From positions 62,001-126,000 of the forward strand of contig NZ_JACJSP010000008.1 of assembly GCF_014698235.1 (NCBI RefSeq): a DNA stretch of 64,000 nt, given 5' to 3'. This document shows, in pieces, positions 46,249 through 55,871 of the stretch (the stretch's first letter is position 1; every line of letters begins with the position of its first letter). Under the pieces are notes generated by a model. It ran no database searches. It had not been told where the DNA came from and saw nothing but the letters and a program-made list of their open reading frames with translations. Both the position numbers and the translations under genes were made by a program. This stretch comes from Limnothrix sp. FACHB-406. Lineage in GTDB: Bacteria; Cyanobacteriota; Cyanobacteriia; CACIAM-69d.

Positions 46249-48948
46249 ATGGGTCAAGATTTGGGCGATCGCGCCGGCCAACTAGGCAGCGGGTTCAAGG
46301 TTCACGGGTTCAGAATTCACAGGTTTCACCACTGGCTCAATCCAGACCATTGGCAAAGCCGGTGGCAGGGTCGGTGGCAGACCGATTGGGCCAAGCTGCT
46401 GGGTCTGTGGCTGTTGGTGTTGCTGGTCGATCGGGCTTGGTTCGCGATCGACCAATCAGCCCCCGCCTGGGATCAAGCGGAATATCTGACGGCGGCCCTG
46501 ACCTATGCCGATGCCCTGCGGGATCCCCAGTGGTTGTCTGGTTCCTGGTGGGTGGATTTTTGGCGACTCTCCCCCAAAGTGCCGCCCCTGGTGGCAATCA
46601 TCACCGTGCCGTTTTTATGGCTGTTTGGCCCCACGGCCGATGCTGCGACGGCGTTAAATTCCGCCTGTTCGCTGCTTTTGCTGGGGTCGGTTTATGCGAT
46701 CGGGCGGCGATTGTTCGATCGCACCACGGGCTGGTGGGCCGCCCTGCTGTGCAGTGTGATGCCCGGCCTGTGGCGCGTGCGGCTGGACTATCTCACCGAA
46801 TTCCCCTTGGTGACCGTGGTAACGGCGGCCTTTGCGGCCCTGGTGTTTTGGGCAACGGGGGGCCGGTTTGGCCCCTGGCGCGGACGTTTGGCCCATTGGC
46901 TGTGGGCGATCGGGCTGGGGCTGTTGTTGGGAGCTGGGCTGCTGACCAAGCAACCGGTGGTTTTCTTCCTGGGGTTGCCCTGGGCGGGATTGCTGGCCGT
47001 TGCCCTCTGGCGATCGCGCTGGGAACGGGTCACCCAAGGCCTGTTGGCCCTGGGGATCGCCTGGATCGTAGCGGCTCCTTGGTATCAAGCGAATTGGCTC
47101 TTTGTGCTCAGTGGCGGCAAGCGGGCCACGGTGGATTCCGCGATCGTGGAGGGTGACCCGGCCCTCAACACCCTTGATGCTTGGATTTATTACCTGAAGC
47201 TTTTTCCGCAACATCTGTCTTGGCCCCTGCTGGGTCTGGCGATCTCGGGGGGCTGTTTGGCCTTTCTGAAATATCAACAACAACTGGCCTGGCCCGATCG
47301 GCCCTGGCCCAGTTCACCAGTCCCCAAGGACGATCGCCGGGGGTGGCTCTGGACGTTGGGCTTTTGGCTCGGAGCCTATCTGTTGTGTTCCTTGCTGGTG
47401 AACAAAGACTGGCGCTACGTTTTGCCCTATTGGCCCGTGGGGGCGATCGTCTTGGCCCGAGGCTGGCTGGTTTGGGGAGCGCGGGTGCGGTGGAGCCTGT
47501 TGGGGCTGACGGTGTTGCTGTCGGTGCTCAGTTGGTTGCCGCCCACGGCCGCCGGGGTGGCTCCCTTGGTTCCCGGGCCAATGCGGGTGGTGCAATGGGG
47601 GCCCGCCTTGCCCCATGCCCAAGTGGTGCAGGCTGTGATCGATCACGCACCCCATCTACAATCCACTGTGGGCGTGTTGCCCTCCACCGCCGAACTAAAT
47701 CAACACAACCTCAACTTCTTTGGAGCCGCCCGCAATTTTCAGGTTTATGGCCGGCAGGTGGGCACTGATCCGCAAGCCGTGGCCCAAGATGCCCGATCGC
47801 TCGATTGGTATTTGCTGAAAACCGGTGACCAGGGATCAATGCGCGGCCGACGACGACGAGAAGCCCAAGCGGCCACCAGCCAAACCCTGCGCCAAAGTTC
47901 CGAGTTGCAGTTGGTGGAACATTGGCCCGTGGCGGCGGATTCCGAATGGCAACTTTGGCAGCGGCGATCTCCATCGGTGACGGTCACCCCCTTGGCCAAT
48001 CCGGCTCCCTTGAAGCTCATGGCCCAACTGCCGGAGCGGCTGCCCCCGGGCCAAGTTGCGCCGGTCACCTACCGTTGGCAGGGCCCGGCGGCCCAACTGC
48101 AAGGGGGCTTGGCCCTGTTGACCTGGCAGCGGGAACCCACGCCCGATCGCCCGGCGGGTCGCACCGGTTGGATTGACGATCGGGCCATTGGTCGCGGCCG
48201 GTTAATGACCCCTCTTCCCCCGTCTGCCGGCCAGGCCTGGGAGGTTTGGGATCGATCGGCCATGGTCTTACCGCCGGACTTGGCCCCCGGTCGGTATCGT
48301 CTTTGGGCGAGTTTGTTGCCCAACGATCCCCAATTGGGCGATCGGGCCCAGCCGATCGCGATTCCCACAGAAGCCACCGTGGTGATTGACCCGGCCGCCT
48401 CGGCCCAACCGGCTCCCGAACTGGACGGCGTGGCCCAACTGCGGCTGCTGGGATTGCAATTGCGATCGGGGCGATCGGGCTTGGAATCCGTGTTCAACAC
48501 CATTGGCCGAATTAACCAATACAATCCCAATCAAACCTACGTGGCCCAAGCGGAACTGACCCTCCGTTATCGCCTCAGTCAACAGCCCGATCGACTCGGT
48601 TGGCGCTATGCCCTCGGCTTGGCCCAAGTGTTGGATCAAAACACCAGCGGCGCGATCGCCACCTTCGAGCAAATCACCCAAGCGGAACCACGCAACCCTT
48701 GGGCCCAGGCCTACTTGGCCGTGGTGCGGCTTTATGAATTTCAAACCGATGCCGCCTGGCCCGCCATCCAACAAGCCTTAGCCTTGGCTCCCCGAGTGCC
48801 CGAATTCCACTACCTAAAAGCCGTGGCCCATGCCCAACGCTGGGAACTGGGCCGGGCGATCGCTGAGTTGCGAATCGGTCAGTCCCTGGAGCCGGCCGCC
48901 ACCCAAAGCCACCACCCCCCGATCGGGTTAATCCCGCCCACCAGTTGA
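46249..48948 (+). CDS. Membrane glycosyltransferase (GT39/ArnT-like) with C-terminal TPRs
   Basis: About 899 residues. Roughly ten membrane segments in residues 40-455, with the acidic loop APAWDQAEYLTAAL near residue 75 that is the usual catalytic DE-type motif of GT39/PMT-like transferases using polyprenyl-phosphate sugars. A soluble middle part follows, then C-terminal tetratricopeptide repeats (RYALGLAQVLDQNTSGAIATFEQITQAEPRNPWAQAYLAVV...). A role in decorating lipids or surface polymers is an inference. ATG 46249 has GGGAGAG about twelve bases upstream; 46177 is the alternative. Confidence 0.85.
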   Translation: MGQDLGDRAGQLGSGFKVHGFRIHRFHHWLNPDHWQSRWQGRWQTDWAKLLGLWLLVLLVDRAWFAIDQSAPAWDQAEYLTAALTYADALRDPQWLSGSWWVDFWRLSPKVPPLVAIITVPFLWLFGPTADAATALNSACSLLLLGSVYAIGRRLFDRTTGWWAALLCSVMPGLWRVRLDYLTEFPLVTVVTAAFAALVFWATGGRFGPWRGRLAHWLWAIGLGLLLGAGLLTKQPVVFFLGLPWAGLLAVALWRSRWERVTQGLLALGIAWIVAAPWYQANWLFVLSGGKRATVDSAIVEGDPALNTLDAWIYYLKLFPQHLSWPLLGLAISGGCLAFLKYQQQLAWPDRPWPSSPVPKDDRRGWLWTLGFWLGAYLLCSLLVNKDWRYVLPYWPVGAIVLARGWLVWGARVRWSLLGLTVLLSVLSWLPPTAAGVAPLVPGPMRVVQWGPALPHAQVVQAVIDHAPHLQSTVGVLPSTAELNQHNLNFFGAARNFQVYGRQVGTDPQAVAQDARSLDWYLLKTGDQGSMRGRRRREAQAATSQTLRQSSELQLVEHWPVAADSEWQLWQRRSPSVTVTPLANPAPLKLMAQLPERLPPGQVAPVTYRWQGPAAQLQGGLALLTWQREPTPDRPAGRTGWIDDRAIGRGRLMTPLPPSAGQAWEVWDRSAMVLPPDLAPGRYRLWASLLPNDPQLGDRAQPIAIPTEATVVIDPAASAQPAPELDGVAQLRLLGLQLRSGRSGLESVFNTIGRINQYNPNQTYVAQAELTLRYRLSQQPDRLGWRYALGLAQVLDQNTSGAIATFEQITQAEPRNPWAQAYLAVVRLYEFQTDAAWPAIQQALALAPRVPEFHYLKAVAHAQRWELGRAIAELRIGQSLEPAATQSHHPPIGLIPPTS

Positions 48949-48972
48949 TTGCAACCTGTTGATCATGACCCG

Positions 48973-49003
48973 TTGATCGCGATCGGTCGCCTTGCCGTAC
49001 AAT
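48973..49003 (+). promoter_or_regulatory. Candidate promoter of rpsN
   Basis: TTGATC at 48973 and TACAAT at 48998, spaced 19 bp, about 135 bp before the rpsN start. Spacing is slightly long, so this is tentative. Confidence 0.4.
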
Positions 49004-49138
49004 AGGATGCTTGCTTATACCCTTTTTTGCCGCCAAGACCCAGCATCTGTTTAGGGCTGTGCAGTCCAGCGGTCTCAAGCATTAGCCCCTGTCGAGTTTC
49101 GACAGTCCAACCCTTAGTCAACAAGCAGAAACACCGCA

Positions 49139-49441
49139 ATGGCTAAAAAGTCCATGGTCGAGCGCGAAAAGAAGCGCGATCGCCTGATTGCTAAATATGC
49201 CGCCAAGCGTGCCGATCTGAAGGCGCAGTTTGAATCCGCCCAGGATCCGATGGAAAAGCTGGCCCTGCATCGCCAAATTCAGCGCCTGCCCCGCAACAGC
49301 GCCCGGAACCGCCACCAAAACCGCTGCTGGTTAACTGGCCGTCCCCGTGGCTACTACCGCGATTTTGGTCTGTGCCGGAATGCTCTGCGCGAAATGGCTC
49401 ACCAAGGCTTGCTGCCCGGTGTGGTCAAGTCGAGCTGGTAA
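49139..49441 (+). CDS. rpsN: Ribosomal protein S14
   Basis: 100-residue S14 of the small subunit, long zinc-free type: [28 protein letters not shown]...[51 protein letters not shown]. The paired CxxC motifs of the short zinc-binding S14 are absent. It stands alone, as in many cyanobacteria, rather than in the S10/spc operon. A terminator follows about 80 bp downstream. Confidence 0.97.
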   Translation: MAKKSMVEREKKRDRLIAKYAAKRADLKAQFESAQDPMEKLALHRQIQRLPRNSARNRHQNRCWLTGRPRGYYRDFGLCRNALREMAHQGLLPGVVKSSW

Positions 49442-49518
49442 GCCACGAACTGGCCAGCATCAGCAGTACCATTACCGCACCGTTTTGGGGCTTCTTGCCG
49501 AAGTCCATCCCGTTTTCA

Positions 49519-49561
49519 CCAAAGCACGCCGATCCACCCGATCGACGTGCTTTTGGTTTTT
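49519..49561 (+). terminator. Rho-independent terminator after rpsN
   Basis: CCAAAGCACG pairs with CGTGCTTTTGG (one bulge), loop about 17 bases, followed by TTTTTG. It lies about 80 bp after the rpsN stop. Confidence 0.75.
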
Positions 49562-49725
49562 GATCAGTCAGAATCAAAATAGCATCAGCCTCTAATTAAG
49601 ATTGTGATCGCCAATTTCAAATATTTTTTCCTCGGTATAAATCCCCGATCGCCGCTGCCGGCCAAATACTTTCAAGCATCACCCGATCACCCAAGCCGAA
49701 CACCACAACGACTCTACAGGCTGCC

Positions 49726-50277
49726 ATGATCGCCATTCCAAACCACATCGATCCTGACGAATACCTACTGCTTGATCGCAATAGCAATACCCGCCATGAA
49801 TACCGTCGCGGTCTTGTCTATGCCATGGCAGGCGGCAGCGACACTCACGCCCGAATTGCCATTAATCTCCTCAGTTTGATTAACTTTCACCTTCGAGGCA
49901 CAGCCTGCCGTCTCTACAACGGCGATGTCAAAGTCAACTATCGCGACGAATTCTACTACTACCCAGATCTCTTCGTTACCTGTGACCCACGCGATCGCGA
50001 AAATCGCACCATCAAACGCTATCCCAAACTGATTGCTGAGGTTCTTTCAGACAGCACCAAAGACTTTGACCGTAACCTTAAATTTACCGACTACCAGCAG
50101 CTCGAAAGCCTCGAAGAATACGTCCTCATCTCCCAAGACACTCAGCAAGTGGAATGCCGCTGCCGCCAACCCGACAATACCTGGGCAACCACCGTCTACA
50201 AAAATGGCGATCGCGTCACCTTGAACAGCATTGGTCTTGAACTTGATGTGGCCGAACTCTATCTTGATCTCGACTAA
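49726..50277 (+). CDS. Uma2-family (DUF820) protein, tandem copy 1
   Basis: 183 residues with HEYRRGLVYAMAGGSDTHARIA, YYYPDLFVTCDPRDRE and PKLIAEVLSDSTKDFDRNLKFTDYQQLESLEEYVLI, the PD-(D/E)XK-like Uma2 core. Together with its 45-bp upstream sequence it is duplicated about 667 bp downstream. Function unknown. Confidence 0.88.
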   Translation: MIAIPNHIDPDEYLLLDRNSNTRHEYRRGLVYAMAGGSDTHARIAINLLSLINFHLRGTACRLYNGDVKVNYRDEFYYYPDLFVTCDPRDRENRTIKRYPKLIAEVLSDSTKDFDRNLKFTDYQQLESLEEYVLISQDTQQVECRCRQPDNTWATTVYKNGDRVTLNSIGLELDVAELYLDLD

Positions 50278-50392
50278 TCATCACAAGACACTCACACCCC
50301 CATACAAATCCCCGATCGCCACTTTCAACCCAATACTCCCAAACTCCACTCGATCGCCCAAGCCGAACACCACAACGACTTTATAGGCTGCC

Positions 50393-50941
50393 ATGATCGC
50401 CATTCCAAACTACATCAATCCTGATGAATACCTGATCATCGATCGCGATAGTTCCACCCGCCACGAATACCGTCGCGGCCTCGTCTACGCGATGGCAGGC
50501 GGCAGCGATGCCCACTCACAGATTGCAATCAAGCTACTGGGTCTGATTGACCGTCATCTAGAAAATACGCCGTGCCGTGTTTACAACGAGGTCAAGGTCA
50601 ACTACAAAGATGAGTTTTACTATTACCCTGATGCCTTCGTGACCTGCGATCCCCGCGATCGCGCCGACCGCTACATCAAACGCCACCCAAAATTGATTGC
50701 CGAAGTCCTATCCCAAAGCACGCGAGCCTTTGATCTGGGTCAAAAGTTCGAGGATTATCGGCAAATCCCAGACCTAGAGGAATACGTTCTCATCGATCAG
50801 GATCAGCGCTGGGTGGAATGCCACCGCCGCCAACCGGACAATACTTGGACAACGGTGATCTATGGAACAGGGGATCAGATTGCGCTTCAAAGTATTAATT
50901 TAACCTTCCCCCTTGAGCAACTCTATCGAGGCTTGGATTAG
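50393..50941 (+). CDS. Uma2-family (DUF820) protein, tandem copy 2
   Basis: 182 residues, clearly a duplicate of the preceding gene: same MIAIPN.I.PDEYL start, HEYRRGLVYAMAGGSDAHSQIA, YYYPDAFVTCDPRDRA and PKLIAEVLSQSTRAFD. Even the upstream 45 bp (gatcgcccaagccgaacacc) is copied. The two have diverged in the middle and C-terminus. Confidence 0.88.
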   Translation: MIAIPNYINPDEYLIIDRDSSTRHEYRRGLVYAMAGGSDAHSQIAIKLLGLIDRHLENTPCRVYNEVKVNYKDEFYYYPDAFVTCDPRDRADRYIKRHPKLIAEVLSQSTRAFDLGQKFEDYRQIPDLEEYVLIDQDQRWVECHRRQPDNTWTTVIYGTGDQIALQSINLTFPLEQLYRGLD

Positions 50942-51019
50942 TGTTAGTTTGGGTCAGGCCCCAATGACTTTGAATGGGTTGATATTCCCTAAATAAACCT
51001 AAACGAAAAAGAAACCTAA

Positions 51020-51151
51020 AGAGGATGCCTGAAAAGCCAAAATTGCTACTCTGTACGCCCCAGTGATCGACTTAAACAAGGGGCTTAAGCCCCTTGTCCC
51101 CCCGACTATTGGTGCTTGCCCGTGCCAAAGAATACTTGTTAAACATCCTCT
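51020..51151. mobile_element. MITE-like element abutting the Argonaute stop codon
   Basis: About 130 bp bounded by the 8-bp inverted ends AGAGGATG (51020) and CATCCTCT (51144), with a perfect 20-bp palindrome (51077-51096) inside. A divergent copy is at 40422 and related pieces are at 20931 and 57267. There is no coding capacity. Its right end overlaps the pAgo stop codon at 51150-51152. Confidence 0.6.
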
Positions 51152-53429
51152 AAACAAAATAGAGGCGGCGTTCGCAGCGCACATCGGCTGGAAGGCAATC
51201 CTTGAGGGCAACTTCGGCAATTCGATCGGCGTAGTAAGTGGTAATCGGCAGGCGAATCACTTGGGTGCTGCCGATGTGCATTTCGCTGAGCCAATAGATT
51301 TGGGCGGCGATCGTCAGGATGTCCGTTTGGCCGTGGCGGCGACGCACCAAAAGGGGCTGGGGACTGGCGTTGGGGGCAACTTTGGCCTGTTTAGCACCGG
51401 TTGTGAGGACGATCGCCTCATGATCGTTGTGAACCCAAGCCCAACCTCGATCGGGGTTTTGCCACTGTTCTTGGTTGGTGTTGGGGTCGATCGCCCGCAC
51501 CGCCGCCCGCGCCAGCACATCCTTCACCACTTCCACCACCTCCAATTGCTCCAACCCATGGGGTCGCAATTCGGCTTCTAGGGCTTGCAGGGTGGCTAAT
51601 TCGCTGTTTTTGACGGTTCCATCGCGATGAATCACCACGTGGCGTAGGGGTTCACCGCTTTGCTCAGTGAATGCGCCAAATAAGTCGAGCAAAATATTGC
51701 GCAGGCTGGTTTCGCTGAAGGTTTCGCCCCGCTGCATGGAGGCGCTTGACCAGCCGATCGCCTGGCCTTGGCGGTTGACCACAAAGGCAGAGGCCCCGAT
51801 CGTCCGTTCCTCTTTGCGGCCCAAATCTAGCCCCACAAAAGCTTGGGCAGTACCCGGCATTTGGTGCAACTGCCAGGGAGCATAGCCCAGTTTTGCCAGA
51901 ATACCGAACACCACGTTTTGATCGCACCCCTCATGCAGCTTTTGGTTATAGTTCTCCTTGTTAACCACGCGCATGGTTTCGCGCGTCACCATTTGCGAAC
52001 AGTAACTCTGTTGATTGAGGATTCTTTTTAAGGTGAAGTAGGGATTAACTTGGGCGTTGTAAATTGGGTCTGCTCCGTTGGGGACAAAGGCAAAAATTAG
52101 GTCATTAGCATTCACGGGCAAGTTCTGGCAAACCTGACGTAGGGAAAGGGAATTTTGCGGATCGTAGGGACGTAAATCGCCAGCCCTCGTGAGTGTAATT
52201 CCAAATTCTTGGAACCGACTTTTGAGGGCTGACATATACTTTTTCACCTCTGCTTCCCAGGCTTGGGGATACAGCACTTGCGTCCGAATTTCTGCTGGTT
52301 TTTGGTGAAGGGCACGTTGCTTCCAACCACGCCAAGCTTCGTCTACGAGGATTGGTCGATCGGGCTGTTGTGGATCTGCTCCAAAGGATAGGTTTCTGGC
52401 CATGGAGCCAGCGGTCAATTGAGTGAGGTGATCGGGATGCCAAGGGTTAGGATCAAATTCAATTCGATCTCCACAAATAAATTCTCGTTTGTTTAAAAGG
52501 TCGATGGTCTTTTGCATTAATTCCCGACGCTTAGCCAGTGGCAAAATGCAATGGTTCAGCGATTTACTGGGTAGGTCTTCACGGGCATAGATTCGTTTTA
52601 ATAGTTGCGGTAGATGATGAAACGGTTGGTAGCGAGGCGGATAGCCCACTGCAACGGCGGGTTGATTGGGATCCAGTTGTGCGGCCAATTCTGGGGGCAG
52701 ATTTTGCCGATCGCGGTGATAGTCTAATAGGCTTTGGTTGCCTAATTCCGCGAGCGGTTGACCAATGGTGATCGGTGCAACACCCAGAAATTGGCAACTT
52801 TTGCCATCGTAAGTATGAATCAGGCGCTGTTGGGTCGGAAACTGCTGCCAATCGAATTGGTCGATCGTACCAATGGATTGGTATTCATTCCGAAAGTGCA
52901 AGGTTAGGAAGAGAAATCCCGCCGAGTTTTGCCAAAAATCAAAGGTTAAATATCGTCTTGCTTCGGCAATAATTCGACCTTGGGGATCCCGAATTTGCAT
53001 CGGCGGTTCGTTGGAATAAATTCGTTTGCGAGTTTCTTGAACTTTCTTGGCGCTATGGGGATTAATGGTTTTGAAAATGCTGCACAACCGATAATTACAG
53101 AGTTGAAATAGCCAGTTCTGATATCTGGGTTCGCTCAGATCGATCGCCTCGCTCTTGAGGATCTCAATTTCCAAAGGTTCTGAGGAGGTTTCGCAAAACT
53201 GCCGCAAACAGGCTAATAAGTTCGCTTCCTGTCCCCGGTCTTCGGAAATCAGGGCGAGGCTGGACTGATCGTTGGTAACCCACTGATTGAGCCGAAATTT
53301 GCAGAATCTTGCGAGGGAGTAGAGGGTGTCGATCGGGGTGGCACTGCCGACGATTCGCAGTCGATCGCGCCGGGCAGGTACAGCGCCAAGGGGCTTACGC
53401 GATTGAAAGCTGAGTTCTCGAATATCCAC
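51150..53429 (-). CDS. Long prokaryotic Argonaute, catalytically intact PIWI
   Basis: 759 residues. The N-terminal half is diverged (N/L1/PAZ regions expected up to about 320). The MID domain (about 430-525) shows Y464, K468, Q479 and K513 in YFTLKR, YCSQM and LAKLGYAPW, the usual 5'-phosphate pocket. The PIWI domain has the DEDD tetrad: D535 in FVGLDLG, E569 or E573 in RGETFSETSLRN, D603 in VIHRDG and D735 in TYYADRIAEV. It should be an active guide-directed nuclease; relatives in cyanobacteria (SeAgo, LrAgo) use small DNA guides to cut DNA. The start codon is GTG with no strong ribosome-binding site. No partner nuclease, helicase or effector is adjacent. Confidence 0.92.
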   Translation of the reverse strand: MDIRELSFQSRKPLGAVPARRDRLRIVGSATPIDTLYSLARFCKFRLNQWVTNDQSSLALISEDRGQEANLLACLRQFCETSSEPLEIEILKSEAIDLSEPRYQNWLFQLCNYRLCSIFKTINPHSAKKVQETRKRIYSNEPPMQIRDPQGRIIAEARRYLTFDFWQNSAGFLFLTLHFRNEYQSIGTIDQFDWQQFPTQQRLIHTYDGKSCQFLGVAPITIGQPLAELGNQSLLDYHRDRQNLPPELAAQLDPNQPAVAVGYPPRYQPFHHLPQLLKRIYAREDLPSKSLNHCILPLAKRRELMQKTIDLLNKREFICGDRIEFDPNPWHPDHLTQLTAGSMARNLSFGADPQQPDRPILVDEAWRGWKQRALHQKPAEIRTQVLYPQAWEAEVKKYMSALKSRFQEFGITLTRAGDLRPYDPQNSLSLRQVCQNLPVNANDLIFAFVPNGADPIYNAQVNPYFTLKRILNQQSYCSQMVTRETMRVVNKENYNQKLHEGCDQNVVFGILAKLGYAPWQLHQMPGTAQAFVGLDLGRKEERTIGASAFVVNRQGQAIGWSSASMQRGETFSETSLRNILLDLFGAFTEQSGEPLRHVVIHRDGTVKNSELATLQALEAELRPHGLEQLEVVEVVKDVLARAAVRAIDPNTNQEQWQNPDRGWAWVHNDHEAIVLTTGAKQAKVAPNASPQPLLVRRRHGQTDILTIAAQIYWLSEMHIGSTQVIRLPITTYYADRIAEVALKDCLPADVRCERRLYFV

Positions 53430-53457
53430 AATTGAAGCGGCTATAATTAACGCATGA

Positions 53458-53487
53458 ATTATATCACTTAAAGCATTTTATTTTAAA
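53458..53487 (-). promoter_or_regulatory. Candidate promoter of the Argonaute gene
   Basis: On the minus strand TTTAAA (53487-53482) and TATAAT (53463-53458), spaced 18 bp, about 28 bp before the GTG start. The leader would be very short, consistent with the missing ribosome-binding site. Confidence 0.5.
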
Positions 53488-53669
53488 GCACCTTGAAATT
53501 CATTCAAAGGTTATTATGAAACAATGCAACCCCACGAACCCGATCGCCATCAAGTCGCCATTAAGTCATCATCAATAAAATTCAATTAATCCAATTCAAT
53601 CAGCCTAAATATTTATCTAATCTAATCAACAAAAATCAGCCAAAGTCAGTCAAGGTCAATCGATATAAA

Positions 53670-55871
53670 CTAACCAAAATAAATGAGTAAATTCAGCCCC
53701 GGAATAGTTCGAGAAAGCGTCCACAAAAGCAGGCCAATATACATTAAGCCCAAAGTCCATTGATACCAAACCACCAGTGAAATTTCGGCGGGTAAATGCT
53801 CATCTCGCATCCGCACATCGCTAAACCCAATCCGAAAAAGATTGATGGCGCTGAGGTCGTAATAATTCAGCCAGGCCCAACGCCGATTCCAAAGGAGAGG
53901 CATGAATCGTTCCCGAAAGAAGTGATAGCGCGGCATGAGGGGTAAACGGGCGATCGGGAGTTGCACTTGCCGAATTTCACCGTTTTCCACAAAGTAGCTC
54001 ACATCCATCAGGTCATGGAACCGGCCGCGCCAATAGAGCTTGATCAGCAGGGCGAGCGGGACGGGGCCGATCGAGATGGCAATGCTGGCCAGCGTCCACC
54101 AAGGTCGATCGCTGGTTTGGAAAATGGTTGCTAAACCCAGGCTGAACAACAGTCCGGCGCTGCCGCCCATCCAGAGGGTTTCGGGCCAGGTGGGCACGAT
54201 CGGTTGGGGGCGCAACTTGCGAAGCCGATCGACCAGCCAAAACCAAAGGGCAAAAAAGGTCATGGCCACCAACCCCACCCCCAACACGAGGCCGGCGCTA
54301 GTGCCAGCTCGACTCAGCAAAATCAACAGGTTGGTTCCCAGCCATTGCAGGGCGATCGTGCTCCAGGAGAGGGGGGTGCTGGTGCGATCGGCCGTGACCC
54401 GATCGCGCACTTTCACATAGGTTGCCAGGTCAACGCCCTCGATCGACAGCATTTCCGCCACGGTGCGCAGGGGTTGCCGATCGCGGGCTTGGGCGATCGC
54501 CTGGGCTTGGGTGGGCGAAAACCCGATCGACACCAACACCGCTGGCTTGGCCGCGTTCAGGTTCACCCCCGTGAGCCGCTGTTGCAGGGTCTTGAGCCGC
54601 AATTTAAACAGGGTGTAATCCACTTGATTGGCATCAGCAATCTGTTCCACCCGCCGAAAGTTCCGCACCAGGGTTCGTAAAACCGTTTCATTGCCCTGCA
54701 AAACCGGTACTGACAAAATGCGCCCAATTTCCCCGGGGGAGCCAATTAGTTTTGCTTGGTCGCTGTCAAAGTCCAGCCCGGACACGTTGATATAGGCTCC
54801 GGGGGCAAAGCTGGCGCTGGTGAAGTCGGCTTCGTCCAGAATGGTGGCCCCGCGCAGGTTCAGGGGTTTGGCAAACCGCGCATTCCGAAAGGAGCTTTCG
54901 CCGTGGAATAGGCTGTCGATCGCATAGAAGGAACTGGCAAAACTGGCCCCATCAAACCGCACTTCGCCTTGCCAGTCGGCTTGGGTGAGGTCGGCGCTGC
55001 CATTCCAATGGCTTTTGCTGAAGTTGGCGATCGCCTGAAATTGCGATCGATAAAAATTGGCTCCCCGCTCAAAGGTGCTGGACTGAAAGCTAGCATTTCC
55101 GGCAAATTTAGCCCCATCGAACCGCGCTTCGCCCGTGAATAGGCTGTTCCGAAACTGGGCACTTTGGGCCACTAAGCCGGAAAAGCGGGCCCCTTGGCTG
55201 AAGCGGCTGAGGGAACCCACCAAGGCTCCGCCCAGGCTCAGGCCCCTGGCTTCCACCGGTTCCAAAAAATAGGTGTTGGCTAGGCGCAGGGAACCGCTAA
55301 TTTGCAGACCTTCAAGGACGATCGGGCCGCGAAAGACGGAAATTTGCCAATCCAGGGGGCTACCTTCATCGAGCAACAGCGATCGGGACAATCGGCTGAG
55401 GTGCAAGAGTCGCAGTCGATCGCGCCCCAGTTGTTCCTGTTCCGTGGGGGTCAGCAAGGGCGAAAGGGCCTTGCCATAGAGCGGCGCACGCAGGCCCAAC
55501 CGGGCCAAATCCAAATCGCCCTGGATGCTGGATCCGCGCAAGTCGAGGCCCAGGCGTTCCTGTTGCAACTTGCTGGCGACCTGTTGATAAAAGGCTTCCC
55601 GAAAGTTGCCATTGTCGCTGCGCAGGTCGATCGCACTCTGGCTGAGGTCGATCGCAGGCTTGCCATCCAACAGTTGGGGATGTTCCAGGCGATCGCGCAA
55701 AACCTCCAGGGTCAGGGCCGGGCGATCGACCGAAGCCGCCTGCGCAGGACTGGCTGCCCACAGCCACCCACACCCGATCGCCAAAACCCAGCAGATCCCA
55801 ACCCCCCAGATCCGCCAGCGGTTAAACCATTGCTGAAATCCTATCCCTCGCCCAATTGCCACCCACGCCAT
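53670..55871 (-). CDS. Pentapeptide-repeat membrane protein with a ComEA-like HhH segment
   Basis: 733 residues: a signal/anchor segment (GICWVLAIGCGWLWAASPAQA), an Arg-rich region with scattered pentapeptides (A(D/N)LXX-type, e.g. ANFSKSHWNGSADLTQADW, RFDGASF, LNLRGATILDEADFTSASF at about 265-365), a helix-hairpin-helix region (IGFSPTQAQAIAQARDRQPLRTVAEMLSIEGVDLATYVKVRDRVT, about 450-495) and five or so C-terminal membrane segments. The combination suggests an envelope scaffold; no enzyme motif is seen. Its start lies inside the end of folP (31-bp overlap). No strong ribosome-binding site. Confidence 0.8.
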   Translation of the reverse strand: MAWVAIGRGIGFQQWFNRWRIWGVGICWVLAIGCGWLWAASPAQAASVDRPALTLEVLRDRLEHPQLLDGKPAIDLSQSAIDLRSDNGNFREAFYQQVASKLQQERLGLDLRGSSIQGDLDLARLGLRAPLYGKALSPLLTPTEQEQLGRDRLRLLHLSRLSRSLLLDEGSPLDWQISVFRGPIVLEGLQISGSLRLANTYFLEPVEARGLSLGGALVGSLSRFSQGARFSGLVAQSAQFRNSLFTGEARFDGAKFAGNASFQSSTFERGANFYRSQFQAIANFSKSHWNGSADLTQADWQGEVRFDGASFASSFYAIDSLFHGESSFRNARFAKPLNLRGATILDEADFTSASFAPGAYINVSGLDFDSDQAKLIGSPGEIGRILSVPVLQGNETVLRTLVRNFRRVEQIADANQVDYTLFKLRLKTLQQRLTGVNLNAAKPAVLVSIGFSPTQAQAIAQARDRQPLRTVAEMLSIEGVDLATYVKVRDRVTADRTSTPLSWSTIALQWLGTNLLILLSRAGTSAGLVLGVGLVAMTFFALWFWLVDRLRKLRPQPIVPTWPETLWMGGSAGLLFSLGLATIFQTSDRPWWTLASIAISIGPVPLALLIKLYWRGRFHDLMDVSYFVENGEIRQVQLPIARLPLMPRYHFFRERFMPLLWNRRWAWLNYYDLSAINLFRIGFSDVRMRDEHLPAEISLVVWYQWTLGLMYIGLLLWTLSRTIPGLNLLIYFG

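Noticed and set aside
51150-53429. Argonaute as part of a short-pAgo/effector system
   Set aside because: The protein is long-type with an intact PIWI tetrad, and there is no adjacent TIR, SIR2 or other effector gene.
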